From Porticoccaceae bacterium (GTDB lineage Bacteria > Pseudomonadota > Gammaproteobacteria > Pseudomonadales > Porticoccaceae), in contig JAHRWI010000330.1 of the NCBI GenBank assembly GCA_019090225.1, positions 1 through 9,123 of the forward strand: a stretch of DNA of 9,123 nt, in the 5' to 3' direction. Below, in pieces: positions 1 through 6,489 of this stretch; the first letter of the stretch is position 1; each line of letters starts with the position of its first letter. Below the pieces are notes generated by a model. It saw only the letters and a list, made by a program, of their open reading frames with translations, did no database searches and was not told the origin of the DNA. The position numbers were made by a program, and so were the translations under genes.

Positions 1-111
1 CCGAGCAAGCACTTGATCATCGCCAGCGATATAGCCTATTGGGACTCATTGGAAAGGCTGATAGAAGATTCCGAGGGAGGTGTATTACAACCCGCATCAT
101 ATAGTGCATAA
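1..111 (+). CDS. 3' end of an unidentified gene (partial)
   Basis: An open frame runs from the window edge through 36 codons to a TAA at 109-111. The readable peptide contains LIIASDIAYWDSLERLI and ends in ASYSA. The hydrophobic IIASD followed by YWDSLE recalls the post-motif strand of some class I SAM-dependent methyltransferases (a V-L-A-S-D-V-x-Y-W pattern), but the fragment is too short to claim that. It runs tail-to-tail with the PilZ gene, whose stop lies at 141-143, and an AT-rich inverted repeat overlaps its end. Thirty-six open codons could occur by chance, so that it is a gene at all is only moderately supported. Confidence 0.4.
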   Translation, partial: PSKHLIIASDIAYWDSLERLIEDSEGGVLQPASYSA

Positions 112-126
112 AAATTCATTTATGCA
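105..126. repeat. AT-rich inverted repeat between convergent gene ends
   Basis: The arms TGCATAAA (105-112) and TTTATGCA (119-126) are perfectly complementary over 8 bp around a 6-base loop. The repeat overlaps the stop codon of the left-hand fragment and lies 15 bases beyond the stop of the PilZ gene on the other strand, where a bidirectional transcription stop could sit. The stem has little GC and no run of T follows on either strand, so a strong intrinsic terminator is unlikely. Confidence 0.35.
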
Positions 127-140
127 TAGTTTGTTGGGGT

Positions 141-740
141 TTATTCCAACGGAGTAGGAGTCTTTGACATGCGTAATTGACTGGACTGAGTGTTTAACAC
201 GTGGGATACAATAAGCCCGCGATCATGCTCCGTTATATAAGTGAACTCGATACCTATATTATATTGATTAAGAGCGGGTTGAGATTTATCTTTGTGGCAA
301 TGTACAACTTCACCAAAGCTCCGGATAGGTTGAATTTCAGGAAATAAAATCAGGTTCAATTCGAGCAAGTCCCCAATATTAATTCTTTCGGCGCTTTTAA
401 AAGATAAGCCGCCCCCACTGAGATTTAGCTCGTATGTAGATCGAGTCGTAGTGTTCCTTCCGTCATCGTTTATTTGCGCTCCGACGGCTTTACTGATGGT
501 GGTGGTTTTATGGTCAAGGAGTTTTATCGCCCGAACTACTTCAGGTTGGGTTTTTTCTAAATTACCTAGTAGCTCACTTAAGAGTTCGCTAACATTCTGG
601 AGTGAATCAGACAGTTTTTGTTGTTGATCAATGCTGGATCGTAATCGCAAAACACCGTCATCAAAGTCCTTTTTATCGATGAGTTGATAGCTCAAAAAAA
701 TACTATCGCTTATACGAAAAAACTTTCTTTTTTCTTCCAT
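141..740 (-). CDS. PilZ-domain c-di-GMP receptor with helical insertion
   Basis: This 199-residue cytoplasmic protein carries both halves of the PilZ c-di-GMP binding signature. RxxxR is at R5-K-F-F-R9 almost at the N-terminus, and NxSxxG is at N106-L-S-G-G-G111, followed by beta-strand-like sequence to about residue 170. In ordinary PilZ domains these motifs lie some 20-35 residues apart. Here they are separated by almost 100, and residues about 25-90 look helical with leucine-rich spacing (SLQNVSELLSELLGNLEK). As I recall, Xanthomonas XC6012, a tetrameric PilZ protein, has comparable long helices, so oligomerisation through a coiled coil is a reasonable inference. There is no signal peptide or membrane segment. 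It starts 74 bases behind motB on the same strand, so it is probably co-transcribed with the stator genes and may adjust motor output. Its ribosome binding site is weak. The exact target is unknown. Confidence 0.85.
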   Translation of the reverse strand: MEEKRKFFRISDSIFLSYQLIDKKDFDDGVLRLRSSIDQQQKLSDSLQNVSELLSELLGNLEKTQPEVVRAIKLLDHKTTTISKAVGAQINDDGRNTTTRSTYELNLSGGGLSFKSAERINIGDLLELNLILFPEIQPIRSFGEVVHCHKDKSQPALNQYNIGIEFTYITEHDRGLIVSHVLNTQSSQLRMSKTPTPLE

Positions 741-814
741 GCTATTTCTGACTCATTCCGCAATTTAATTGTAATGATTTGTTTTTAATGGGAAGTCTAA
801 CGATAAACATAGAT

Positions 815-1681
815 CTATGGCGCTTCGGGCTCCGGTTCTATCTCATCGGCTGCCGAGTTAAGCTCCTGGCTTTCCGTTGGCCGCACAATGGTTAGTTCAA
901 CGCGACGATTTTTTGCGCGGTTTTCAGGGGAGTCATTAGGCACAATAGGATGAGCGTCACCATGCCCTTCTACAAGCAGTCTGTCGGCGGGTAATATCCC
1001 GTCTTTTATCAGCTCGTGGACGACTGAAACCGCTCGCGATGCCGATAAATCCCAATTAGATCTGAATTTTGCTGTACGAATTGGGCGATCATCGGTGTGA
1101 CCGGCTACGATAATACTCCCTTCAACGTCAGCCAATGCGGCTTGAAGCTTAGCTAATGCGGGTATAAAACTGGTGCGGATGGTGGATGTCCCTGAACCAA
1201 AGGATGCTTTCTCGCTGATGTTAATGATAATGTCGTTGCCATTTTTTTCGACTTTGACCATTCCTTTTTCGATATCTTCCATCAAAGCGATGCTTAGTTT
1301 GTCTAGTTCAGCCTGTAGTTCTTCTGCTCGAATAGCTTCTTCTGCGGCCTTCATCGCAGTAAGAATATCCTCCATATCGGGGCTGACAGGAATATCCTTC
1401 ATATCAGGGATTGTTACATCGGGTTTGCCGGTTTCTTCAAACATCGGTGATTCTGTAGATCGCCCCTCGAGAAATTCCTCGGACTGATCGGATTTAGATG
1501 ATTCAACATCCTTCTGCACGCCAAACGCCATTTTCATAGAGCCTGCTACCTGCTTGTACTTGATGATATCCATTTCAGCAAAGGACAATAACAGCACAAA
1601 AAAACATAGCAACAAAGACATAAGGTCCGCAAAAGTCATTACCCATGCGGGGGTGCCCCCGCCGCTTTTTTCATCGCTCAT
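815..1681 (-). CDS. motB: Flagellar stator protein MotB/PomB
   Basis: This 288-residue inner-membrane protein is the ion-binding and peptidoglycan-anchoring half of the flagellar stator. A short cytoplasmic tail leads into a single membrane helix at about 14-35. It contains TFADLMSLLLCFFVLLLSF, with D19 in the position of the ion-carrying aspartate (PomB D24) and a Cys seven residues later, as in PomB. The following AEMDIIKYKQVAGSMKMAFG is the plug and periplasmic linker start. Acidic linker sequence runs to about residue 145. The OmpA/MotB peptidoglycan-binding domain fills about 150-267, with GHTDD at 194-198 and NRAKNRRVEL at 254-263. The likeness to Vibrio PomB around the membrane helix suggests sodium coupling; this is inferred from family resemblance. 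It begins 93 bases after motA, with AAGGTGA about 12 bases before the ATG. It pairs with the adjacent MotA/PomA. Confidence 0.96.
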   Translation of the reverse strand: MSDEKSGGGTPAWVMTFADLMSLLLCFFVLLLSFAEMDIIKYKQVAGSMKMAFGVQKDVESSKSDQSEEFLEGRSTESPMFEETGKPDVTIPDMKDIPVSPDMEDILTAMKAAEEAIRAEELQAELDKLSIALMEDIEKGMVKVEKNGNDIIINISEKASFGSGTSTIRTSFIPALAKLQAALADVEGSIIVAGHTDDRPIRTAKFRSNWDLSASRAVSVVHELIKDGILPADRLLVEGHGDAHPIVPNDSPENRAKNRRVELTIVRPTESQELNSAADEIEPEPEAP

Positions 1682-1774
1682 GCTGGTTTTAGATCACCTT
1701 TTTTCGAGGTTAAGGCCCTGTCCAGCGATTGCGAAGCCGAAAACCTATATCTGCTTATTAGCTGATTATTTTCA

Positions 1775-2557
1775 CTATTCATCAGGCGTTTCTTCACCTC
1801 CATCCTCATCTGTGTCTCGTTTAGATCCTGGCAAATATGTTTGAAGTAATTCCTCCAATATACGAGGGTTTTTGCCTTCCTGAATACCGGCTACAGCATC
1901 GATGATGATGGATTTAATCATTACCTCTTCATTTCTACGCAGCATCAACTTTCCTGCAAGGGGAATAGCAAATACGTTGGCGAGTAGCGCGCCGTATAGG
2001 GTGGTTAATAGAGCGATAGCCATTGATGGGCCAATACTATCTGGATCACTTAAGTTGCCAAGCATAAGAATTAAGCCGACCAACGTGCCTATCATACCCA
2101 TTGCCGGGGCGACTTCGCCCATTTTTGTGAATATGTCAGCACCGTCTGCATGCCGCGCAGCGGCTTGATTCATATCTGCCCGAAGATTTTGCGAAATAAC
2201 TGTGCCCTCGTGGCCATCTACTAACATCTGAATGCCTTTAGAGAGGAAATCGTTACTAGTTTCCTTACCTTCCAATACGAGTAGGCCACCAGTACGCGTT
2301 TCTTTGGCCATCTCGACGACTTGCGTGATTAACTCAGCAGGCGTGTCGATTTTGAATATCAAGGCTTTGAGGGCTACCTTGATTGCGCCAAGAAATTGGC
2401 CGAGGGTGAAATTCATCATGACGGCACCGATAGTCCCCCCAAACACCACCATCATTGATGGCACGTCAACGAATGCGGTGAGCCCGCCGCCCATAACCAT
2501 CGCCGCAATGATAATACCTACTGCGACAACAAAACCGATCAGCGTTGCTAAATCCAA
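1775..2557 (-). CDS. motA: Flagellar stator protein MotA/PomA
   Basis: This 260-residue inner-membrane protein is the torque-generating half of the stator and works with the next gene, motB. It has four membrane helices, at about 3-22, 32-50, 151-170 and 178-200, with the large cytoplasmic loop between the second and third. R88 and E96 in that loop occupy the positions of the rotor-contacting residues of PomA. T158 and the TT at 185-186 fall where PomA has threonines tied to sodium binding. The C-terminal tail is acidic. I chose the TTG at 2557 over the TTG at 2563. It gives the typical PomA start MDLATLIG, and it places AAGAGGGG (2571-2564) 6 bases upstream, whereas from 2563 there would be no spacing. 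Sodium coupling is inferred from similarity to PomA. No clear promoter was seen. Confidence 0.95.
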   Translation of the reverse strand: MDLATLIGFVVAVGIIIAAMVMGGGLTAFVDVPSMMVVFGGTIGAVMMNFTLGQFLGAIKVALKALIFKIDTPAELITQVVEMAKETRTGGLLVLEGKETSNDFLSKGIQMLVDGHEGTVISQNLRADMNQAAARHADGADIFTKMGEVAPAMGMIGTLVGLILMLGNLSDPDSIGPSMAIALLTTLYGALLANVFAIPLAGKLMLRRNEEVMIKSIIIDAVAGIQEGKNPRILEELLQTYLPGSKRDTDEDGGEETPDE

Positions 2558-2563
2558 ACTCAA

Positions 2564-2571
2564 CCCCTCTT
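2564..2571 (-). promoter_or_regulatory. Ribosome binding site fixing the motA start
   Basis: AAGAGGGG on the minus strand ends 6 bases before the TTG at 2557 and abuts the alternative TTG at 2563. The spacing favours the downstream codon, which also restores the usual PomA N-terminus. Confidence 0.65.
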
Positions 2572-2717
2572 AAAATGTAAAATGTGAAGACCGTACCAAG
2601 CATAATAATTACATAAATATATGGACTTATATAGTAAACCTAATTTTTTTGTTAATAAGATTAAACTAAATGTGAAGCTTTGCGTATATTTCGAATATCG
2701 CTTTGTATAGTACTTGT

Positions 2718-2762
2718 ACCGACACGCTATTCTATTGTGGGTATATTCACGTAAGTGTCGGT
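2718..2762. repeat. Inverted repeat upstream of motA
   Basis: The arms ACCGACAC (2718-2725) and GTGTCGGT (2755-2762) are exact reverse complements over 8 bp, with 29 bases between them. Related words recur just to the right: TGTGTCG at 2765-2771, GGTCGGT at 2776-2782 and TGTCCGGTCG near 2818-2827. The set could be a multi-site operator upstream of motA or part of a larger RNA fold. No T-run follows. Confidence 0.45.
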
Positions 2763-2830
2763 CTTGTGTCGCTATGGTCGGTATTGATAAGGGACTAGCC
2801 AGGATAGGTGTTGTAAGTGTCCGGTCGCTG

Positions 2831-2857
2831 CTTATCTGGGAGCGAGTGGTAGATAAG
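2831..2857. repeat. Inverted repeat downstream of the SPOR gene
   Basis: CTTATCT (2831-2837) and AGATAAG (2851-2857) pair perfectly over 7 bp around a 13-base loop. The repeat begins 34 bases beyond the SPOR gene's stop. A T-rich run (TTCTTTT) follows only on the plus strand, which is opposite to the SPOR gene's direction, so it does not look like that gene's intrinsic terminator. Confidence 0.4.
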
Positions 2858-2890
2858 TTCTTTTGCTATACCGCCCTCTACTAAAGTTAG

Positions 2891-3889
2891 TTACTGTGGG
2901 GCAATCCATATACCGCTAAGCGAGAGGATGGTTTGTAGTTCTTGCGCTTTCAGTTCGGCTGTATGTTGTGAGGCGAAACCGCTGACTCTGACACGATATA
3001 AGGGGCGCTGATTAGCTAGTATGGTGATTATCTCAGCGCCAGTCTCAATTGCCGTAGCTCTCTCGTGTAATTTCTCTGCGCTAGTTCGTTCTGAGAAGGT
3101 ACCAAGATTTACAAACCATGGGTTTGGCGCTGCAATGCTGTTTGTCTTGGCTTGATTAACGGAGGTTTGATTGGCGTCCTCTATTACCTTGGGAGACGCC
3201 CCTTCGGACTGTATGGTAGCTGGTTTTATAGAGGGCATCGGAGCAGTTACGCCTGCACTAACGCTTAGCGCATCAGTGCTTCCAGCAGTGTTGAGTTTGT
3301 TAACGGTATTCGATGCTTCAAGATGACTGAGACGGAGGAGCAATGACTCAAGCCGGGGCTCTAATTGTTCGGTCTGTCTGCGCATAGTACGTTGGCCGTC
3401 CTGGTCATTTATAAGCGTTTTTAGGTCTTGCTCAAGTGCTTCCATTCTGGCTTTAGTCTCGATACCTATTTCGTCGGCGGCACCAGTTGATAGTTCAGAT
3501 GGTGCGCTTAAGCTGATTTGGTGGTGAGCAGTTTCTATGGTATTGAGCCTCAGTGTTATTTGCCAAAGGAAAATGCCGCTTGTTACCGTTAATGCCAGTG
3601 CCATGAGCGCGATGAGGTCAAAGAGAGTGGTTTTGCGCGTGATTTTTGTCGGTGTTGTTTGCGAGAGGCCCGACCCGCCGAGATTCTCGGATTCGGAAGA
3701 ATTGCTTGTGCTCGCGATACTGCTAGATAGGGTATGATTGCGCGCTTCAGGAAGACTGGCGGACTGCCTCAGGGCATCAAGTTGTGGGCTTAGATTGAGG
3801 TTTACCTTTCGATCCGAATCTGACCGAGCTGTAGAAGTGTCTGGCTGATCAGGATAGGGCGGCTTGAGAGAATCTTGGTGGGTAGTCAT
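2891..3889 (-). CDS. Membrane-anchored SPOR-domain protein of unknown role
   Basis: This 332-residue protein has a hydrophilic, Ser/Thr-rich N-terminal stretch of about 87 residues, presumably cytoplasmic. One membrane helix follows at about 88-112 (LFDLIALMALALTVTSGIFLW). After it come a probable coiled coil at about 113-195 with repeated heptad-like leucines, a low-complexity Ala/Ser/Thr linker at 196-256, and a C-terminal SPOR domain at about 257-332. The SPOR domain begins WFVNLGTFSERTSAEKLHER and has the usual second half around LYRVRVSGF. Known SPOR domains bind peptidoglycan stripped of stem peptides at division septa, and the topology fits that: bitopic with the SPOR domain in the periplasm. 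It is divergent from the diguanylate cyclase gene and shares its control region, which suggests but does not show a link to c-di-GMP or motility. Only weak ribosome binding sequence precedes the ATG at 3889. It does not resemble FtsN or DamX closely enough to name. Confidence 0.85.
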   Translation of the reverse strand: MTTHQDSLKPPYPDQPDTSTARSDSDRKVNLNLSPQLDALRQSASLPEARNHTLSSSIASTSNSSESENLGGSGLSQTTPTKITRKTTLFDLIALMALALTVTSGIFLWQITLRLNTIETAHHQISLSAPSELSTGAADEIGIETKARMEALEQDLKTLINDQDGQRTMRRQTEQLEPRLESLLLRLSHLEASNTVNKLNTAGSTDALSVSAGVTAPMPSIKPATIQSEGASPKVIEDANQTSVNQAKTNSIAAPNPWFVNLGTFSERTSAEKLHERATAIETGAEIITILANQRPLYRVRVSGFASQHTAELKAQELQTILSLSGIWIAPQ

Positions 3890-3981
3890 GGCTCGCCATC
3901 CGTGATTTCACCGTTTTGTGACGGCCATTGAATAGCTTCACATGGTAAAGCACCGACCATATTTCGTAAAGTTAGCGTTTT

Positions 3982-4006
3982 CTTTTAGCACGGCCTTTTA
4001 GCATGG
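3982..4006. repeat. Tandem direct repeat with 13-base period
   Basis: CTTTTAGCACGG (3982-3993) is repeated as CTTTTAGCATGG (3995-4006) with one mismatch. The copies follow each other with one base between, giving a period of 13. Together with the palindrome ten bases further on, this looks like a regulator-binding region. Confidence 0.5.
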
Positions 4007-4016
4007 TTTGTACGGC

Positions 4017-4036
4017 GTTAGCCAATATTGGCTAAC
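4017..4036. promoter_or_regulatory. Perfect 20-bp palindrome, probable operator
   Basis: GTTAGCCAAT (4017-4026) is followed without spacer by its exact reverse complement ATTGGCTAAC (4027-4036). Ten paired positions in a row are expected by chance only about once in a million sites. It lies 127 bases before the SPOR gene's start codon and 125 bases before the cyclase's start codon, almost exactly at the middle of the divergent region. A dimeric repressor or activator serving both genes is the natural reading. The regulator is not identifiable from the window. Confidence 0.6.
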
Positions 4037-4161
4037 ATAAGTGTTTTTGGATGCAAAGCAACTTATTGGCTGGGTGTGGCCAGAAAACAAAATTCGCGGA
4101 AGTCAGGCTCGGAAGATTTATTCGGAATAAGCGTTAATTTAGTTAGGGGAGTAAAATAATA

Positions 4162-5712
4162 ATGTCTATGCAGAACGAAAATAATAAAGAGGCACTTGGC
4201 GAAGTTCTGAGCTTAGTGCGAAGGATTGCTGTTGAGTTAACTTTTTTGGCTCCCGAAAATGATAAAAATTTTAATCAGATATTAAACAGCCTGCGCAAAT
4301 CGCTATCTCGTATAACGGACGAAGCGGCATTGAAGGACAGTGCTGATGTGTTCTTTCAATATTTAATTGATGGGGACGCAGTTACAGCGGATAAAGGCGT
4401 TGCTGATATTGCCACGGCAATACAGGAATTATTTTCTGTATTGGACGTAGAGTTCCCACTGGACGGGGGCAGTACCGATTCAAAACTCACACAGGGATCA
4501 GTACCCAGTCTTGATAGTGTTGCTGCAGCCGTTCGTCAGCTAATACCTATCGCAACGCAGATGCATCGTGCTGCACAAGCTCAAACCGCGAATCAAGAGC
4601 CGGGCCAGGAAAGCCCTTTGGTCAATGCTGCCGCCCCTCAGTCAGCTTCCAGCGGCGACTTGCTTAGTGCGGCGCAGGTTGTCGGCCCAGCATTGAAACG
4701 TATTATTGAGCGTATTCAGATCTTGGATATGGAGTCTGATAGAGCTCGGAAATTAAAGGCACAATTCGATGCCGCAGAGTCTTTCCCAGATCTTCAGTTT
4801 GTATTGGAAGTTGCCGTGCAAGTGGTCATCGATATCGCTTCTGATATTGATTTAGAGCGTGGCAATACCGAGCACTTCTTAAGCGAAGTCAGGTTGAAAT
4901 TAAGCATGCTTGAAGAGGGATTGGTCGGCATTATTGATGTTGACTCGTCCATGGCTAACACGGAGCATTTCCACGCTGAAATGAGCGGTGAGGTGTCTGG
5001 CATAGAGTCTGCGGTATCTGAAAGTGTTAGTTTGGAGGCTCTTAAAGAGGTTGTTGCAGAGCGTATAGAGGTATTAGCTGGCCGATTAACGGACTATGTT
5101 GATAAAGAGCGCAGTCAGCTCAAGATAGCTCAAGAAAAAGTAGATAACCTATCTAGTCAAATGCAGGCTATGGGGTCTGAGATAGAGGGTCTGCAAATTC
5201 AGATCCACGAAAAACAGGTGGCCAATGTCACGGATGCTTTGACAGGCGTGGCGAATCGAGGCGGCTTTGACCGACAAATCGCCGATGAAATTGCGCGCTG
5301 CCAGAGGATTAAATATCCCTTGTCTGTCATGTTTATCGATATAGACAAATTTAAAGAGGTTAATGACAGCTATGGGCACAATGCCGGTGATACGGTTTTG
5401 AAGGCAGTGGCAGCAGTGATTAGGAAGAGAGTCAGAGAAACCGACTACGTGGCAAGATACGGTGGCGACGAGTTCGTGCTGTTGTTACCTAATACGGGAA
5501 TTAATGATGCCGGGCGGGTAGGAAATGAGTTATTAGAGATGATGGGTAAAACAGGTTTTCGGGGTGGCGGTAAATCTGTGAATGTTACCCTTTCTATAGG
5601 AGTGGCGCAGTATAAGGGGGACGAGACGGCTGAATCGGTCCTGGAGAGAGCTGATCGTGCCCTGTACCGTGTTAAACAAGCGGGCCGTAACGGTATAGCG
5701 CTGGAGGAATAG
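4162..5712 (+). CDS. Diguanylate cyclase with C-terminal GGDEF domain
   Basis: This 516-residue cytoplasmic enzyme is expected to join two GTP into c-di-GMP. Residues about 1-300 are a mostly helical region of no family I can name, with no membrane segment. A coiled coil at about 300-352 leads into the GGDEF domain at about 355-516. DALTGVANR (358-366) is the usual domain entry, FIDIDKFKEVND (391-402) carries the metal-binding aspartates, and the active loop GGDEF (434-438) is intact. The allosteric inhibition site RxxD is present as R425-E-T-D428, five residues before GGDEF, so product feedback is likely. NTEHF occurs twice in the helical region (235-239 and 266-270). AGGGGAG at 4145-4151 supports the ATG at 4162; the ATG two codons later is an alternative. 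The gene ends 19 bases from the convergent end of the PilZ flagellar-brake gene. Activity is inferred from intact motifs; the input signal is unknown. Confidence 0.93.
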   Translation: MSMQNENNKEALGEVLSLVRRIAVELTFLAPENDKNFNQILNSLRKSLSRITDEAALKDSADVFFQYLIDGDAVTADKGVADIATAIQELFSVLDVEFPLDGGSTDSKLTQGSVPSLDSVAAAVRQLIPIATQMHRAAQAQTANQEPGQESPLVNAAAPQSASSGDLLSAAQVVGPALKRIIERIQILDMESDRARKLKAQFDAAESFPDLQFVLEVAVQVVIDIASDIDLERGNTEHFLSEVRLKLSMLEEGLVGIIDVDSSMANTEHFHAEMSGEVSGIESAVSESVSLEALKEVVAERIEVLAGRLTDYVDKERSQLKIAQEKVDNLSSQMQAMGSEIEGLQIQIHEKQVANVTDALTGVANRGGFDRQIADEIARCQRIKYPLSVMFIDIDKFKEVNDSYGHNAGDTVLKAVAAVIRKRVRETDYVARYGGDEFVLLLPNTGINDAGRVGNELLEMMGKTGFRGGGKSVNVTLSIGVAQYKGDETAESVLERADRALYRVKQAGRNGIALEE

Positions 5713-5731
5713 CGTGGGTGACGGCGGTTGC

Positions 5732-6463
5732 CTAGTTTGAGCGTACATTTTCCCTCTCCAAATAGGCGGTATGTTTTTGTAATTCCTTTTCTTGCGCGCG
5801 ACTTAGTTTGAGAAATAGTATACTGATTTCTATTTGACCTGTTTTGGGGTGTGCGCGTTGGTGGCGTATTTCGATGGTGGCGGTGAATTTCTTGCCGTTA
5901 CGAAATATGATCTGACAATTAAGGGTTTGGTCGAAGGTGTCAGCTTTCGCATCGTGAGGTAGCAAAACCATAGCGCCACCCAATGAAATATTGACCACTT
6001 CCCCAATAATGGGAGGATGACCTTCGTTTTCAAGTTGAATCTCGGGTCGCTGTAGCATGCCTAGGTAAATACGATAATGTTGTCGCTGCTGCGCATAGTA
6101 AATTTCTGCAGGAAACGCGAGCGTATAATAAGCTGTCTCGTCTCTTGTTTGTACCTTGTTAACACGTGCTGAGAAACGAACTGATACGCCTTCTAATTGT
6201 CCGGTGATATCGAGATGCTGCGAATTGAGTAGCTTGATGGCTTCAATATGCGGGTTTAGTTCGTCAATATCGAGAGATAGGCGTTCTTTATCGACTGCTA
6301 AAATAGTACTTAAAAACGAGTCATTGTGGTTGCTAAGCGATACGCTCAGTAAGCAGCGGCTATCAAGCAAGCGCCGCAATACTTGCGTTCGCTGAGCAAG
6401 ATCGGTAATGGTTTGATCTGGCAGTGGTGGTTGAGCTAAAGCTGGGTTTGATCCGTTGATCAT
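5732..6463 (-). CDS. flgZ: YcgR/FlgZ-type flagellar brake, PilZ domain
   Basis: This 243-residue cytoplasmic c-di-GMP receptor slows flagellar rotation in related bacteria. Residues about 20-120 form a YcgR-N-like beta-rich domain (LLSVSLSNHNDSFLSTIL and following). The C-terminal PilZ domain, about 122-225, has the binding motif RxxxR at R127-Q-H-Y-R131 and NxSxxG at N158-I-S-L-G-G163. A charged helix (about 221-239) closes the protein, as in YcgR. It follows flgN on the same strand with a 117-base gap, the order I know from Pseudomonas, where FlgZ acts with a stator complex. The name flgZ rests on that order and on the domain pair; ycgR would serve equally. The ATG at 6463 has a poor ribosome binding site. 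A possible sigma-28 promoter lies just upstream. Its 3' end faces the diguanylate cyclase gene. Confidence 0.9.
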   Translation of the reverse strand: MINGSNPALAQPPLPDQTITDLAQRTQVLRRLLDSRCLLSVSLSNHNDSFLSTILAVDKERLSLDIDELNPHIEAIKLLNSQHLDITGQLEGVSVRFSARVNKVQTRDETAYYTLAFPAEIYYAQQRQHYRIYLGMLQRPEIQLENEGHPPIIGEVVNISLGGAMVLLPHDAKADTFDQTLNCQIIFRNGKKFTATIEIRHQRAHPKTGQIEISILFLKLSRAQEKELQKHTAYLERENVRSN

Positions 6464-6489
6464 AATATCAAATAATAGTCAGTATAAAA

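Larger units (their letters stand above)
2572..2890. other. Gene-free stretch between motA and the SPOR gene
   Basis: No convincing coding frame was found here. The motA-proximal part (about 2580-2720) is strongly AT-rich and presumably holds the motAB promoter, but I could not find a good sigma-28 match (TAAA, 15 bases, GCCGATAA), a sigma-54 match, or a convincing sigma-70 promoter. The other half holds two perfect inverted repeats, listed separately, and several GTGTCGGT-like words. It is bounded by the 3' end of the SPOR gene and the 5' end of motA, so both a transcription stop and a promoter are expected inside. Confidence 0.6.
3890..4161. promoter_or_regulatory. Divergent control region, SPOR gene and diguanylate cyclase gene
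   Basis: These 272 bases separate two gene starts that point away from each other, so promoters in both directions are expected. The region holds a perfect 20-bp palindrome at its centre and a tandem direct repeat to its left. I could not place sigma-70 boxes with confidence, and no sigma-28 or sigma-54 motif was seen. A further ATTGGCT half-site lies at 4065-4071. The cyclase's ribosome binding site AGGGGAG is at 4145-4151. Confidence 0.6.

Noticed and set aside
761..771. CAATT-T-AATTG palindrome upstream of the PilZ gene
   Set aside because: Very short and AT-only in the arms apart from the ends; expected by chance in AT-rich DNA.
2572..2720. Sigma-28 promoter for motAB
   Set aside because: No GCCGATAA-like box with TAAA at 15 bases was found; the best look-alike (GCGATATT) has no -35 partner.
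5713..5731. Bidirectional terminator between the cyclase and flgZ genes
   Set aside because: No stem or T-run is visible in the 19-base gap or just outside it.
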